The notes under the pieces were generated by a model that was not told where the DNA came from, searched no databases, and was given only the letters and a program-made list of their open reading frames with translations. From Roseivirga sp. (GTDB lineage: Bacteria; Bacteroidota; Bacteroidia; Cytophagales; Cyclobacteriaceae), in NCBI GenBank assembly GCA_029262895.1, contig JAJCYM010000081.1, positions 1 through 64,000 on the forward strand: a stretch of 64,000 nucleotides of DNA. Reading direction: 5' to 3'. Each line of letters opens with the position of its first letter. Within the stretch, counting starts at the first letter, position 1. This document shows, piece by piece, positions 38,296 through 47,154 of the stretch. A program made the translations under genes and the position numbers.

Positions 38296-38612
38296 AATTC
38301 ATCGTATTTCTTGGCTGTTCCTTTAGCTTTTTCAATAGGATATTTCTCAGCATTTTTCTTGATCTTCTCTAGTATGATTTCTTTAATGTCAAAGTCATAC
38401 TTTTCAGCCAAGAGCAACCCATATGCAAAAATATCTGCAAGCTCCTCTTTTACTTTTTCTTTATCAGCAGAATCATGGTCTTTCCATAAAAAAAGCTCAA
38501 GAAGTTCAGCAGCTTCAACATTGATTGCTAGAGCCAAGTCTTTTGGATTATGGAATTGTTCCCAATCTCGCTCATTTCTAAAGCGAATTAATTCATCTAT
38601 TACTTCTTTCAT
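38292..38612 (-). CDS. MazG-like nucleotide pyrophosphohydrolase
   Basis: 106 residues, all-alpha MazG fold: ERDWEQFHNPKDLALAINVEAAELLELFLW gives the first metal-binding EAAEL helix (quoted region residues 14-43), and EELADIFAYGLLL the second acidic set. Such enzymes hydrolyse NTPs/dNTPs to monophosphate plus PPi. It is the first gene of the cassette and its stop overlaps the fusion-helicase start. A role in depleting or sanitising nucleotides during phage or DNA-damage stress is inferred from context. Confidence 0.88.
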   Translation of the reverse strand: MKEVIDELIRFRNERDWEQFHNPKDLALAINVEAAELLELFLWKDHDSADKEKVKEELADIFAYGLLLAEKYDFDIKEIILEKIKKNAEKYPIEKAKGTAKKYDEL

Positions 38613-38749
38613 CTACGAGGATTGAACATAACTCCCAATTTAGTGAATTATAGATATTACCCTAATCAAAGAATAGATTGCAGGGATTCAAGACGTACTT
38701 ATGATTTGCTTTTGAATATCTTTTTAGTTGGTCCAATTTGAATACAAAC

Positions 38750-38950
38750 TCAATCCTGCCTCAAACTAATCACTGGATTGGTGAACACCGTTTTGATCAC
38801 ATGATAGCTGATAGTCAATAATAGGATAGCCAATGTGGTGATGCCCACAGAAAGGAAATAGGTAAAGTCTACATGGATATGATAAGCAAAATTAGCAAGC
38901 CATCGTTCGGTGTCTTTTAAATAATGATCAAAGTATTGATTCATCCACAA
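38750..38950 (-). pseudogene. C-terminal remnant of an FtsX/MacB permease
   Basis: The frame encodes TERWLANFAYHIHVDFTYF, a last membrane helix, and TNPVISLRQD. This matches only the final 50-odd residues of the double-length permeases elsewhere in the window (WLENFQFHITPGFTIF to NPAQNLRSE). No permease sequence is recognisable upstream beyond about 38915, so this is a truncated fragment. It abuts the MazG cassette, suggesting that a rearrangement or insertion removed the rest. Confidence 0.75.
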
Positions 38951-39339
38951 TTACAATCCAATCCTCACGGTCCGTCAGTTTTGGATATGTCTTGCCTTTT
39001 TCAATCCCAAATTTATGAGTGAGTGTAAATAAATGCGTTTGATTGCCTTGAAGGTCATCTTTTAATTGATTCCTGTTTTTAGGTCGGTACTTGTTCTTTT
39101 TGGGTCTTCTACTTTTGGTCTTGCTTCCGTTTCGAGAAAATGGCCAGCCAGCGAGTGTCATCCGCTACCCTACTATATGGCTAGAAAAGCCAACTTCCTT
39201 GATAGAAGGTTTATAGTTGTTGATTCAATAACAAGGCAAAGGTCAGGAGCTAATGCCCACTGACCTTTTTAACTATCCGGATTGATTTATCCCCACATCC
39301 AACTTCACGTCCGATTCAACCCTGGATTTCGTTAATCGA
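38951..39339. other. Gene-free stretch with rearrangement traces
   Basis: 389 bp between the permease remnant and the SnoaL-like gene. The left half has open frames without family likeness. The right part, 39223-39297, is a near-copy of the terminator region behind the deiminase gene at 20.6 kb, but here no plus-strand gene precedes it. I see no other feature. Confidence 0.5.
39238..39270 (+). terminator. Orphan copy of the 20.6-kb terminator repeat
   Basis: AAAGGTCAG ... CTGACCTTT stem and T-run as at 20624-20658; flanks 39223-39297 also align with 20609-20686. No plus-strand gene lies within 1 kb upstream, so the element appears displaced or left over after loss of a gene. Confidence 0.7.
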
Positions 39340-39705
39340 TTAACCCGCTGTATAGTATCGCTCGTCAATAACGAGGCCGTCTTTCCACCTTCTTCTCAAG
39401 ACTTCGTTCCAAAGAATAGGTGTACCATCCTTTTGGGTGAGATCGAAAGTGTATTCTGACATACTAACATCGCCATTGGAAGCTTGGCTGTGAAGGGTAA
39501 TGCCATTCACGCTGCCAATTCCTGCGAAAAATTCCTGCAAGTTTGCCTTTTTGGTTGCCAGGCCCTTGGTGATCGTTCCGTCACCTTCCAGGGTAACTAC
39601 ATCAGGATGAAAGAAGGCTTCTACAGCTTCTAAAATTTGTCCTTTCAGCACCATTTCGTCAAGTGCTTTTACTTGAGCTGCCGTGTCAACAATTTGCGTT
39701 TCCAT
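39340..39705 (-). CDS. SnoaL-like NTF2-fold protein
   Basis: 121 residues: VKALDEMVLKGQILEAVEAFFHPDVVTLEGDG, with the NTF2/SnoaL helical start and the sheet residues MSEYTFDLTQKDGTPILWNEVLRRRWKDGLVIDERYY following in order. These are small ligand-binding or isomerase-like proteins; substrate unknown. A possible sigma-54 promoter lies 49-64 bp upstream, and the sigma-54 activator gene is next upstream, so it is a candidate target of that activator (inference). Confidence 0.82.
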   Translation of the reverse strand: METQIVDTAAQVKALDEMVLKGQILEAVEAFFHPDVVTLEGDGTITKGLATKKANLQEFFAGIGSVNGITLHSQASNGDVSMSEYTFDLTQKDGTPILWNEVLRRRWKDGLVIDERYYTAG

Positions 39706-39753
39706 TTTTGTTTGTTTTTAAGTTTGAAAATAATTGAACATGGTTCTCCTATA

Positions 39754-39769
39754 TCCAAACGGTATGCCA
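39754..39769 (-). promoter_or_regulatory. Possible sigma-54 (-24/-12) promoter
   Basis: On the minus strand TGGCATA-N4-TTGGA. The -24 part fits TGGYAYR exactly; the -12 part has GG where GC is expected, a serious mismatch. The distance (49 bp to the start at 39705) and the adjacent sigma-54 activator gene favour it; the -12 mismatch counts against it. Confidence 0.35.
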
Positions 39770-39845
39770 TTCAAAAAATGGTGGACTAATAGATTGATAA
39801 TGAATTGATTGTGGAATATTAGTATTGTGAGCACTTTCAATAAAT

Positions 39846-39880
39846 TCATCATATTTAATGAACCTCATTAAATATGATGA
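39846..39880. terminator. Perfect 15-bp inverted repeat behind sigma-54 activator
   Basis: TCATCATATTTAATG at 39846-39860 and CATTAAATATGATGA at 39866-39880, loop 5 nt, 29 bp after the activator stop at 39910. It could end that transcript, but the stem is AT-rich and no clear T-run follows, so an operator for the SnoaL-like gene promoter (start 39705) is an alternative. Confidence 0.5.
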
Positions 39881-39909
39881 AGGAATTCTTAGTTTTCTGC
39901 TCCTATTAT

Positions 39910-41475
39910 CTAAGTAACCTCAGGTCGTTTGATACCAAGCTTCCTCATTTTTGATTCGAGGGTTCTGGCGTTCAACTTCAGCAGTTCCGCAGCTCCTTTA
40001 GGCCCGCTAATCTTCCAATTTGTACGCTCCAGAACTTCAAGGATATGAGACTTTTGATTATCCTCAAATGACAGATTTTTACCACTTTTGACTTTCCTGA
40101 GATTTTCTTCCAGATCAAGACCAACAATCTCTAGTTTTTTACCTGGGCTCGTGATGATTGCCCTTTCTATGATGTTCTCGAGTTCTCGGATATTTCCTGG
40201 CCAATGGTAGGCATCAAGTTGCTTTATGACAGACTCCGGAATTATGGAGATGTCTTTGGCGAAAATGCGATTATACTTTTTGCAAAAATGACGAACTAAT
40301 AATGGAACATCTCCTAGACGTTCCCTAAGTGGACATGGTGTTAGTGGAAAAACATTCAGTCGATAATACAGATCCTCTCTGAATTTCCCTTTACGGACTG
40401 CTTTTTTCAAATCCTTGTTGGTAGCAGCGATCACCCGAATATCCACTTTGATGGTCTGGTTCCCTCCAACTCTTTCAAATTCTCTTTCCTGCAGCACTCT
40501 CAATAATTTGGATTGCAATGCCAGCGGCAATTCACCAATTTCATCCAGGAATATGGTGCCTTGATGTGCCAATTCAAAGCGTCCGATCTTTGTTGTCAGT
40601 GCTCCGGTAAAAGCGCCTTTTTCATGACCGAACAATTCACTTTCAATGAGATTTTCTGGTAAGGCAGCACAATTGACTTTCACCAAGGCTTTACCGGCAG
40701 TTTTGCTTCGGTTATGTACTGCTCTGGCTAATAGTTCCTTTCCAGTTCCGGATTCACCAATGATCAACACAGTGGCATTGGTAGGTGCTACCTGCTCAAT
40801 GCTGGCCAGCAGGTTTAGACAGGCCTCATTCTGGGTGATTATTTCTTCAAAATTGTAATTGACCTTGATCTCTTCCTGCAAGTAGGCATTCTCTTCTTCT
40901 AACTGCTCTTTGAGTTTTTCAATTTCTTCATACTGCTTGACATTTTCAATGGCCAGGGTAATTTGGTTAGCAACCACCTCAGCAAAGTCAATATCTTCCT
41001 GACTATACCTGTCTGCCTCTACACTGCCAATATTGAATGTCCCTATGCAATCATCCCGGCTCATAAGCGGAAGCACAACGTATGATTTTAGCCCTTGCTC
41101 CAAAAAGGTTTTATCCGTTGCAAACTCCTGTACCTTATCGATATTATTTCTGAGCAATGGGGCCTTGTTTTTCCATACCCACTCCATGTGGCTTCCTTTT
41201 CTGGGAACTTTGTAACCAGTGTATAGCTCAACTGAAGACGAGAATGGTTCTATGGCTGTGGCTTCAAATACATCTTCCTGCTCGTTGTAAATTGTCACCG
41301 CTGTACAGTCAACCGGAAAATTTTTCCTTAATGTGACGGCAATGGCATTGAATAAATCCAAATAATTAAACTTCGAGGTGATCGCATTATTGATATCAAG
41401 AATGACCTCATGCTGCTCCAATTTGTCAATTGGTTTGGAGGAAACTGCATCCATATCAGTGGTTTTGATAGCCAT
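39910..41475 (-). CDS. Sigma-54-dependent Fis-family activator with GAF domain
   Basis: 521 residues. GAF sensory domain about 25-180, coiled coil about 181-205, AAA+ core about 210-440 with Walker A GESGTGKE at 240-247, the sigma-54-contact loop GAFTGA at 287-292, Walker [11 protein letters not shown], and a C-terminal Fis-type HTH ([19 protein letters not shown]). It should activate sigma-54 promoters in response to a GAF ligand. A family-typical single-gene unit. Possible target downstream at 39705. Confidence 0.95.
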   Translation of the reverse strand: MAIKTTDMDAVSSKPIDKLEQHEVILDINNAITSKFNYLDLFNAIAVTLRKNFPVDCTAVTIYNEQEDVFEATAIEPFSSSVELYTGYKVPRKGSHMEWVWKNKAPLLRNNIDKVQEFATDKTFLEQGLKSYVVLPLMSRDDCIGTFNIGSVEADRYSQEDIDFAEVVANQITLAIENVKQYEEIEKLKEQLEEENAYLQEEIKVNYNFEEIITQNEACLNLLASIEQVAPTNATVLIIGESGTGKELLARAVHNRSKTAGKALVKVNCAALPENLIESELFGHEKGAFTGALTTKIGRFELAHQGTIFLDEIGELPLALQSKLLRVLQEREFERVGGNQTIKVDIRVIAATNKDLKKAVRKGKFREDLYYRLNVFPLTPCPLRERLGDVPLLVRHFCKKYNRIFAKDISIIPESVIKQLDAYHWPGNIRELENIIERAIITSPGKKLEIVGLDLEENLRKVKSGKNLSFEDNQKSHILEVLERTNWKISGPKGAAELLKLNARTLESKMRKLGIKRPEVT

Positions 41476-41697
41476 GGATATTCAAATTAAGAGATTTTAG
41501 GGAATTTTGATCCATTTGCCTGGTTTTAGATCAAGCTGAAGCATGTTTTGGCTTCTTTAGGATTATAGAGCGTTTATTGCCTTAAGGTCAAACCTTCACA
41601 TTTTCTACAGGAAGTCATGTTGGTTTTTGCTTGTGCTTTTTCTGTCTTGCTTAATCATTCTGCACCGGAATGAATTCGTAAAACAGAAACAAAAGAG

Positions 41698-42819
41698 ATG
41701 ATTACAAGTTCAGCAATCGATTTGAGAATAGAGTTAAAAAAAGCAACATTGTTAATGCTGATCACAGCCACCCTTTTACTAGGCTGTGGTCCGGCAGAGG
41801 AATATGTGCCAGGCGGTGGTAGTGCACTTGCTAGTTTGCAGGTCAAAGGCCCCATTACGATCAATATGGGCAACCGCTATCAAATCAACAAAGACAACTC
41901 CTTCATCAAGTTCAAGGTTGGGAATACTGGACAAGCCGCAATCGAAGGATCGATAAGTGCCTACCAAGCCACCATGTTTTATGATGCCAACGACATCATG
42001 AGTACATCGATTACACTGCGCATAGGTTCAGACGGAATGACCACATCTGACAGCAAAAGCAGCAGTGAATTGCAGCGTGAGAATTTTCTAAACACAAAAC
42101 TCTTTCCTGCAATCTGGTTCCAGGGATCAGAAGTCAGTCCGACTGATGATGGATTTGATGTTTCTGGATTCCTCAACATAAAAGATATTACCAGGCCGAT
42201 AAGCGTACATGTTAAGCTGCCTACAGTCATGACGGATGCTCAATCGAAACTTGATGTAATGACGGCTCAAGGCAGTTTAACGATCAGCAGAAAGGAATTT
42301 GGATTGGGCACTAAAGGTGAATGGGCCGCACTACCCACATTTTCCGATGATATAGAAATTGAATTCAGTCTTACCGGGGTAAGCTATACCATCGGTAATT
42401 TGGAGGCTATGTTTGGTACGAATGCTGAAGAGAAAAATCAGGCAATCGGCCTGGTTTACAACGAAGTCAAGAAAAATGGTGTGGAGAGCGGACTCAAACT
42501 CGTAGAATCACTTTCCTCTGAGGGTAAATACAAATCGAACAATTGGCAGACCAATCTGGCCAATATTGGATGGATGCTTTTGGTAGATGACATGGGAAAA
42601 GAATCGCTACCTTTCTTCGATAGAGCACTCAAAACGAACCCTGAGCATCTTACTTCACTATTACGTTTAGGTGATGCCTATATGGTTGCAGGCCAATACG
42701 AAGATGCACTTGCACACTATAAAAAGGAATGGAATCTGCCTAAACGCGCCAGGTTTACTCACCTGCCACACATGATTAAAGTGCTAGGCGGAGCATTTGA
42801 ATTGACCAATATGCGTTAG
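41698..42819 (+). CDS. YceI-domain lipoprotein with C-terminal TPR
   Basis: 373 residues. Signal peptide with lipobox LLGC at about 29; the ATG at 41755 would give a tighter signal. YceI lipocalin-like domain at about 55-230: YQINKDNSFIKFKV, DIMSTSITLRI, FLNTKLFPAIWFQ, FLNIKDITRPISV, and the RKEFGLGTKGEW strand. From about 270 to 365, TPR-type helices (SLPFFDRALKTNPEHLTSLL, LGDAYMVAGQYEDALAHY). YceI proteins bind amphiphilic isoprenoids; the TPR fusion suggests a scaffolding part. Confidence 0.88.
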   Translation: MITSSAIDLRIELKKATLLMLITATLLLGCGPAEEYVPGGGSALASLQVKGPITINMGNRYQINKDNSFIKFKVGNTGQAAIEGSISAYQATMFYDANDIMSTSITLRIGSDGMTTSDSKSSSELQRENFLNTKLFPAIWFQGSEVSPTDDGFDVSGFLNIKDITRPISVHVKLPTVMTDAQSKLDVMTAQGSLTISRKEFGLGTKGEWAALPTFSDDIEIEFSLTGVSYTIGNLEAMFGTNAEEKNQAIGLVYNEVKKNGVESGLKLVESLSSEGKYKSNNWQTNLANIGWMLLVDDMGKESLPFFDRALKTNPEHLTSLLRLGDAYMVAGQYEDALAHYKKEWNLPKRARFTHLPHMIKVLGGAFELTNMR

Positions 42820-42955
42820 ATTTTTTTAATACCTTAAAAGTTCCTACTCCATCCGGTGAGGCTATTTGAAGAATATAGAAACCATTACTAAGCTTTCGCA
42901 TATCAATAGACTTGATTTTTTTGATTATCGACTTTGTGTCTCCCTGCCTTGCCGA

Positions 42956-43501
42956 TTAATTCCTGCGTGTGATAACGGCCGTAAAATTGTTGACTTCTGC
43001 AGCCTCATCGAATTTGGCCCAGCTTCGATAGATCAATCGATTAGGGTCTTTGAGTGAGATTTCATTTCGTAAAAGCTCGGTAACGCCATCAGAAAGTTGG
43101 AGTTTAGTGGTTGTAGTGTATATCAAAGAAGGCTGGTCAAAATGGCCATGTTCAATGATTTGCATGGCCGATTTACTGTAGAGGTAAGTCTGAGTATAAC
43201 TGTCCTTGTCCTGATCGAAGGTAATCCAGGAAATATGCTGTCGTTTCTTGCCGTTGGCCGTATTAGTCAACCGGGATTCCCACTTGAAATACGTGGAATC
43301 CAATGCCCAGGAGACTTCATATGTGCCTTTTTCTTTTCTCACTGATCCATCCCTTGCGGTGTATTCGTTTTCTACATTCCATTCGCCCAACAGGGTTGCC
43401 AACTGTTTCATTTTTATTTTGATCTTTTCATGCTTGGATTGAGCAAACACATTATTGAAGATTAAGAAAACAGTAAATACCAGGATGTTTAACTTCCGCA
43501 T
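42956..43501 (-). CDS. Exported DUF1579-like protein
   Basis: 181 residues from the Met at 43501, which opens on a signal peptide (MRKLNILVFTVFLIFNNVFAQ); the frame to 43528 adds nine residues. KMKQLATLLGEWNVENEYTARDG, then SWALDSTYFKWESRL and ITFDQDKDSYTQTYLY, resemble DUF1579-type lipocalin-like proteins that bind unknown small molecules. It stands alone, convergent with the YceI gene. Confidence 0.72.
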   Translation of the reverse strand: MRKLNILVFTVFLIFNNVFAQSKHEKIKIKMKQLATLLGEWNVENEYTARDGSVRKEKGTYEVSWALDSTYFKWESRLTNTANGKKRQHISWITFDQDKDSYTQTYLYSKSAMQIIEHGHFDQPSLIYTTTTKLQLSDGVTELLRNEISLKDPNRLIYRSWAKFDEAAEVNNFTAVITRRN

Positions 43502-43605
43502 AGCTTTGTGAGTAAAAGACAACGACAATTAAGGAAGCCTCAGATGTACTGTCTATGCTATTAATTAATTCAATTAAAAAATATTGATTTGACGTATGGG
43601 AATTG

Positions 43606-44196
43606 TCAATTGGGGTAACTCAATATCACCTCTCCCGCTTGTCGCATAGTGGCTCCAAAAGCAATTAGCCCCTCCTTATGACCACCCATTGCCATAAGCT
43701 TCGTCTCTGGCAAACCTGATTCAATAAAGAGTCGCTGAATTTCCGAAGCCATTTCAGGAGTTCCATAAGGAACAGATTCATCAGAAGTAGGGATTTTATG
43801 AAGCAGGCGTTCCCACATCTCCAAATTATGAATATGGATGATCGCCTTGATCTTCGAATCTGCTTTATACAAAGCCAAATGAGTCAGACTTTCAGCAGAA
43901 GCTTTGACTTGACCAATACAATCCAGCGAGTTGTGTTCAATGTCATAGTCGGTGACTAATGAATATTCTGAAGCACCGAGCGTTTCCAAATGGCCAGTTT
44001 GTGTGCCCGAAATAAGCATGCCTTCAGGACACTTTACACTGATGTTTCCATAGCCAATATTGATGTCTTGGTAAACGCCTATTAACCTTAATGCATGCAT
44101 CCTATCACGCCAGTCCATAAGCACTTGAGGAACTCCTATGCCATGCGGTTTATTAGTCCAGTTGCACCTAAATTTTATAACACCCTCATCAATCAT
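43606..44196 (-). CDS. Class II aldolase/adducin family protein (methylthioribulose-P type)
   Basis: 196 residues. Class II aldolase fold: IGYGNISVKCPEGMLISGTQTGHLE, the HIHN metal-binding pair (IIHIHNLEMW), and MGGHKEGLIAFG with a further His. It overlaps mtnA by 4 bp (44193-44196). Together they fit methionine-salvage or 5-deoxyribose-disposal chemistry: mtnA isomerises methylthioribose-1-phosphate, and the second enzyme dehydrates (MtnB) or cleaves (aldolase) the ribulose product. No mtnC/D is nearby, so the cleavage version is possible. Confidence 0.85.
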   Translation of the reverse strand: MIDEGVIKFRCNWTNKPHGIGVPQVLMDWRDRMHALRLIGVYQDINIGYGNISVKCPEGMLISGTQTGHLETLGASEYSLVTDYDIEHNSLDCIGQVKASAESLTHLALYKADSKIKAIIHIHNLEMWERLLHKIPTSDESVPYGTPEMASEIQRLFIESGLPETKLMAMGGHKEGLIAFGATMRQAGEVILSYPN

Positions 44197-45302
44197 ATCT
44201 CAAATTTTTCAGGAAAGAGAGATCGAATGCCATTTTCCGAAGCTTCTGTTACTCCTCGTTCGGTGATCAACCCTGTGATGTATTTAGCCGGAGTTACATC
44301 AAAACCATAATTTAAGGCACTTGTTTCTTCGGGGCAGATCAAGACCGATTTCACTTCACCATCTACCTTGCCCTGAATATACCTTACTTCATTTTGGCCC
44401 CGGGTTTCAATGGGAATGTCACGCAGGCCATTTTCTATGGAGCAGTCCAAGCTGGAAGAAGGTAGCGCCACATAAAACGGCACATCATTGTCATGAGCAG
44501 CGAGTGCCTTTAAATAGGTGCCTATCTTGTTGGCGACATCTCCATTTCGAGCAGTTCTGTCAGTGCCTACAATGACCATATCAACCATGCCTCTTTGCAT
44601 TAGATGGCCTCCCGTATTATCATTGATTAAGGTATGAGGGACATTCTGATGTACTAATTCAAAGGCTGTCAAATTAGCACCTTGATTTCTTGGGCGTGTT
44701 TCGTCTACCCAAATGTGAACAGGGATTCCCTCCCTTTGAGCCTGATAGATTGGAGACAGTGCTGTTCCCCAATCTATAGTAGCCAACCAACCTGCATTGC
44801 AATGTGTTAAGATGTTGACCGTTCCATCCTTTTTATCAGCAATCGATCTGATCAATTCCAGGCCATGCTTTCCTATGTTTTCACAAATGTTGATATCCTC
44901 CTGTTTGATCTCATTGGCCCTTTTCAGTGCTATATCAATCTTTCCATCCCATGATTCAATTTGACTCACCGATCGCTGCATTTCACCAATTGCCCAAGAC
45001 AAATTGACGGCCGTGGGCCGAGTAGCGTTCAATTTATCGGCCACCAGATCCAAATAGGCTTGAGGGTTATCCTGCTGTTTTGCTTCTATGCAACCGAGGT
45101 ACATCCCGTAGGCCGCTGTAACTCCAATTAGAGGAGCCCCTCGAACGACCATTTCTTTAATCGCAAAAGCCGCCTGATCGGTATGGGTGATGTCGAACAG
45201 CTCTATTCGATGAGGAAAGTAGCGCTGATCAAAAACCTGGATTTTACCAGAATCCGCTTCATTTACCCAGATGGTATGTTGATGTTTCCCATTAATCTTC
45301 AC
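44193..45302 (-). CDS. mtnA: S-methyl-5-thioribose-1-phosphate isomerase
   Basis: 369 residues, full length for MtnA/eIF2B-like isomerases. Motifs: MVVRGAPLIGVTAAYG, catalytic Cys in LTHCNAGWLAT, GGHLMQRGMVDMVIVGTD, catalytic Asp in VGTDRTARNGDVANKIGT, and PFYVALPSSSLD. It isomerises the aldose phosphate to the ketose phosphate in the methionine salvage pathway. The start at 45302 is well placed and the gene is first in a two-gene operon with the aldolase. Confidence 0.94.
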   Translation of the reverse strand: MKINGKHQHTIWVNEADSGKIQVFDQRYFPHRIELFDITHTDQAAFAIKEMVVRGAPLIGVTAAYGMYLGCIEAKQQDNPQAYLDLVADKLNATRPTAVNLSWAIGEMQRSVSQIESWDGKIDIALKRANEIKQEDINICENIGKHGLELIRSIADKKDGTVNILTHCNAGWLATIDWGTALSPIYQAQREGIPVHIWVDETRPRNQGANLTAFELVHQNVPHTLINDNTGGHLMQRGMVDMVIVGTDRTARNGDVANKIGTYLKALAAHDNDVPFYVALPSSSLDCSIENGLRDIPIETRGQNEVRYIQGKVDGEVKSVLICPEETSALNYGFDVTPAKYITGLITERGVTEASENGIRSLFPEKFEI

Positions 45303-45940
45303 ACCTCCAATTTGGTAAAATATCGAAGAACTGTCTTAATATTTTAGCGGCAATTCAATAAAGTAAAGAATCTCGCTCAGCGACTAGGAGATCCTTCGCT
45401 TCCTCAGGATGACGTCTAACAATTAAGAAATTGCCTCCCTCGTAATGATAGCAAATTTGGGTTTGCCGTTTGCTGCCTTCGTTTGTGTCCTCACAAACGA
45501 ACTGGATATAATTCCTTTCGCACTCCATTCGGAAGAAAGATGTTTGTGAAGACACAAACATTGGCTCAAGAAGGTGAATCAGTTAGTCTGGCTTCCTTTC
45601 ATCCGTTGCCGTCATTCTGAATGGAGCTTGCGTAATGAAGAATCTCGTTCAGCGATTAGGAGATCCTTCGCTTCCTCAGGATGACGTCTAACAATTAAGA
45701 AATTGCTTCCCTCGTAATGACAGTAAATTTGGGTTTGCCGTTTGCTGCCTTCGTTTGTGCCTTCACAAACGAACGGAATGTAATTGAGTACTCTATTCGA
45801 AGAAAGATGTTTGTGAAGACACAAGCATAGGCCAAAAGAAACGCCCCTGCTTCGAACCAGATATGATCAGACTATTTCCTCCTTTCAAATATCCCTATCG
45901 CTGTAGCTATTTATTGTCGTGATACCGATATTGACAGCTG
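45303..45940. repeat. Two tandem copies of an intergenic repeat
   Basis: The 638-bp gap between mtnA and the AraC gene holds two direct copies of a roughly 195-bp unit: 45366-45561 and 45638-45827 (offset 272 falling to 267). Shared parts include GATCCTTCGCTTCCTCAGGA, GGGTTTGCCGTTTGCTGCC and a hairpin CGTTTGTG..CACAAACG. Open frames within (reading RHPEEAKDLL) are the kind seen in intergenic repeats of many genomes and are not called as genes. Possible MITE or REP-like element. Confidence 0.75.
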
Positions 45941-47053
45941 GTGGATATAGAATATAGCATTGTTAATATTATTACCCTGTTCGGAGCCATTCAGGGCTTT
46001 CTACTCTGTTGGCTGGTATATAAAAAGCGAGCAGGTAATCCAAAGGCGACCAAACTCTTCGTCCTTTTTCTGTTTTCGTTAAGCTTCCTGAATTTACATT
46101 ATGCTCTGATGGATATGAAGATTCTGGATAGCTATGCACCAAGCTATATGCTCCCATTTCCCTATAAGTATTTCCTGGCCCCTGCATTTTTCTTTTATCT
46201 AAGGAGCAGCGTCAAAATCACGAATGGGGGTGCTTACAATAAAGCGGTTTTGTGGCTATGGGCACCTGCTGTTATATATGGAATAATGCGCTCCTACTGG
46301 TTTTATATTGCTGTCAAAGAAAGCAGCTACAGAATCATAGCGGAGTTGGTTGTTTCAAACTTCTTCCGAGTTAATGAATTCGTCTTTCTGATTTTTACCA
46401 CGCTAATTCTCATTGCTGGTCTGCGCTTTCTCAAAAAAGCCGAAACCAGTCCTATTGGACATCAAAAAGGGTCAAAAAACATCAACTGGTTGAAGTTGTT
46501 CTCGAAAATCTTTCTTGGCCTGATATTAATCAATTTCGTATTGACTATTGTTGACCTGATTGTACATGACGGTGACGATACAATGCTCTTTAATTACCCC
46601 AACCTCATTATCAATTCCGCCTTTATCTATTGGATAGGCTACATAGGGTTTCTAAAGCCCAATGTGCTAATTGCAAAGATCAAAAGGCCTCCAGTCTCGA
46701 CACTATCTCCGAAGGAAGAACAATTGGCCTTTGACCTGTCACACTCCATGGAGCAGGATGAACTTTATAAAAACAAGGATCTTACACTACTCGATTTATC
46801 TACTCATCTTGACATCTCACCAAAAGAACTTTCTAATTTTCTTAATGATGTGCTTCGAGTCAATTTCTCGGAATACCTAAATCGACATCGAGTGGAAAAG
46901 GTGAAAGTATTGATTGCATCTGCAGACTTAAAAAAATACACCCTGTTTGCTCTTGCACAGGAAGCCGGTTTCAAGTCAAAATCAGCTTTTAACGAATCTT
47001 TCAAACGGGCTGTTGGTATGACACCTTCTGAATATCTGCGCGCAAAGCGCTGA
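45941..47053 (+). CDS. Membrane-bound AraC-family regulator
   Basis: 370 residues with a GTG start at 45941 (an in-frame TGA lies 7 bp upstream, leaving no ATG). Seven or so membrane helices cover about 5-240 (NIITLFGAIQGFLLCWLVY to FIYWIGYIGFL). The C-terminal AraC HTH is at about 265-368 (LDLSTHLDISPKELSNFLND, FALAQEAGFKSKSAFNESFK, GMTPSEYLRAKR). This 7TM + HTH_18 layout is common in Bacteroidota. It probably senses a membrane signal and acts while anchored. Confidence 0.9.
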   Translation: MDIEYSIVNIITLFGAIQGFLLCWLVYKKRAGNPKATKLFVLFLFSLSFLNLHYALMDMKILDSYAPSYMLPFPYKYFLAPAFFFYLRSSVKITNGGAYNKAVLWLWAPAVIYGIMRSYWFYIAVKESSYRIIAELVVSNFFRVNEFVFLIFTTLILIAGLRFLKKAETSPIGHQKGSKNINWLKLFSKIFLGLILINFVLTIVDLIVHDGDDTMLFNYPNLIINSAFIYWIGYIGFLKPNVLIAKIKRPPVSTLSPKEEQLAFDLSHSMEQDELYKNKDLTLLDLSTHLDISPKELSNFLNDVLRVNFSEYLNRHRVEKVKVLIASADLKKYTLFALAQEAGFKSKSAFNESFKRAVGMTPSEYLRAKR

Positions 47054-47154
47054 ACTCAAAACGTCCTGAAATACTTTTTCAGGACACATAATCCCTTTTT
47101 TGATTGGCAATTCGCCTTGTTTTACCTCTAATTCATTGTCTAAACTATATCTCA

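Noticed and set aside
38928-39161. 77-codon basic open frame upstream of the permease stub
   Set aside because: It does not match the permease or any family I know and reads like low-complexity basic chance sequence.
41620-41660. Possible sigma-54 promoter before the YceI gene (TGG ... GC)
   Set aside because: The spacing between GG and GC is 11 rather than 10 bases and the flanks fit poorly.
45355-45824. Two open frames reading RHPEEAKDLL as possible small proteins
   Set aside because: They are the two copies of an intergenic direct repeat with hairpins; the frames differ at both ends and lack usual starts.
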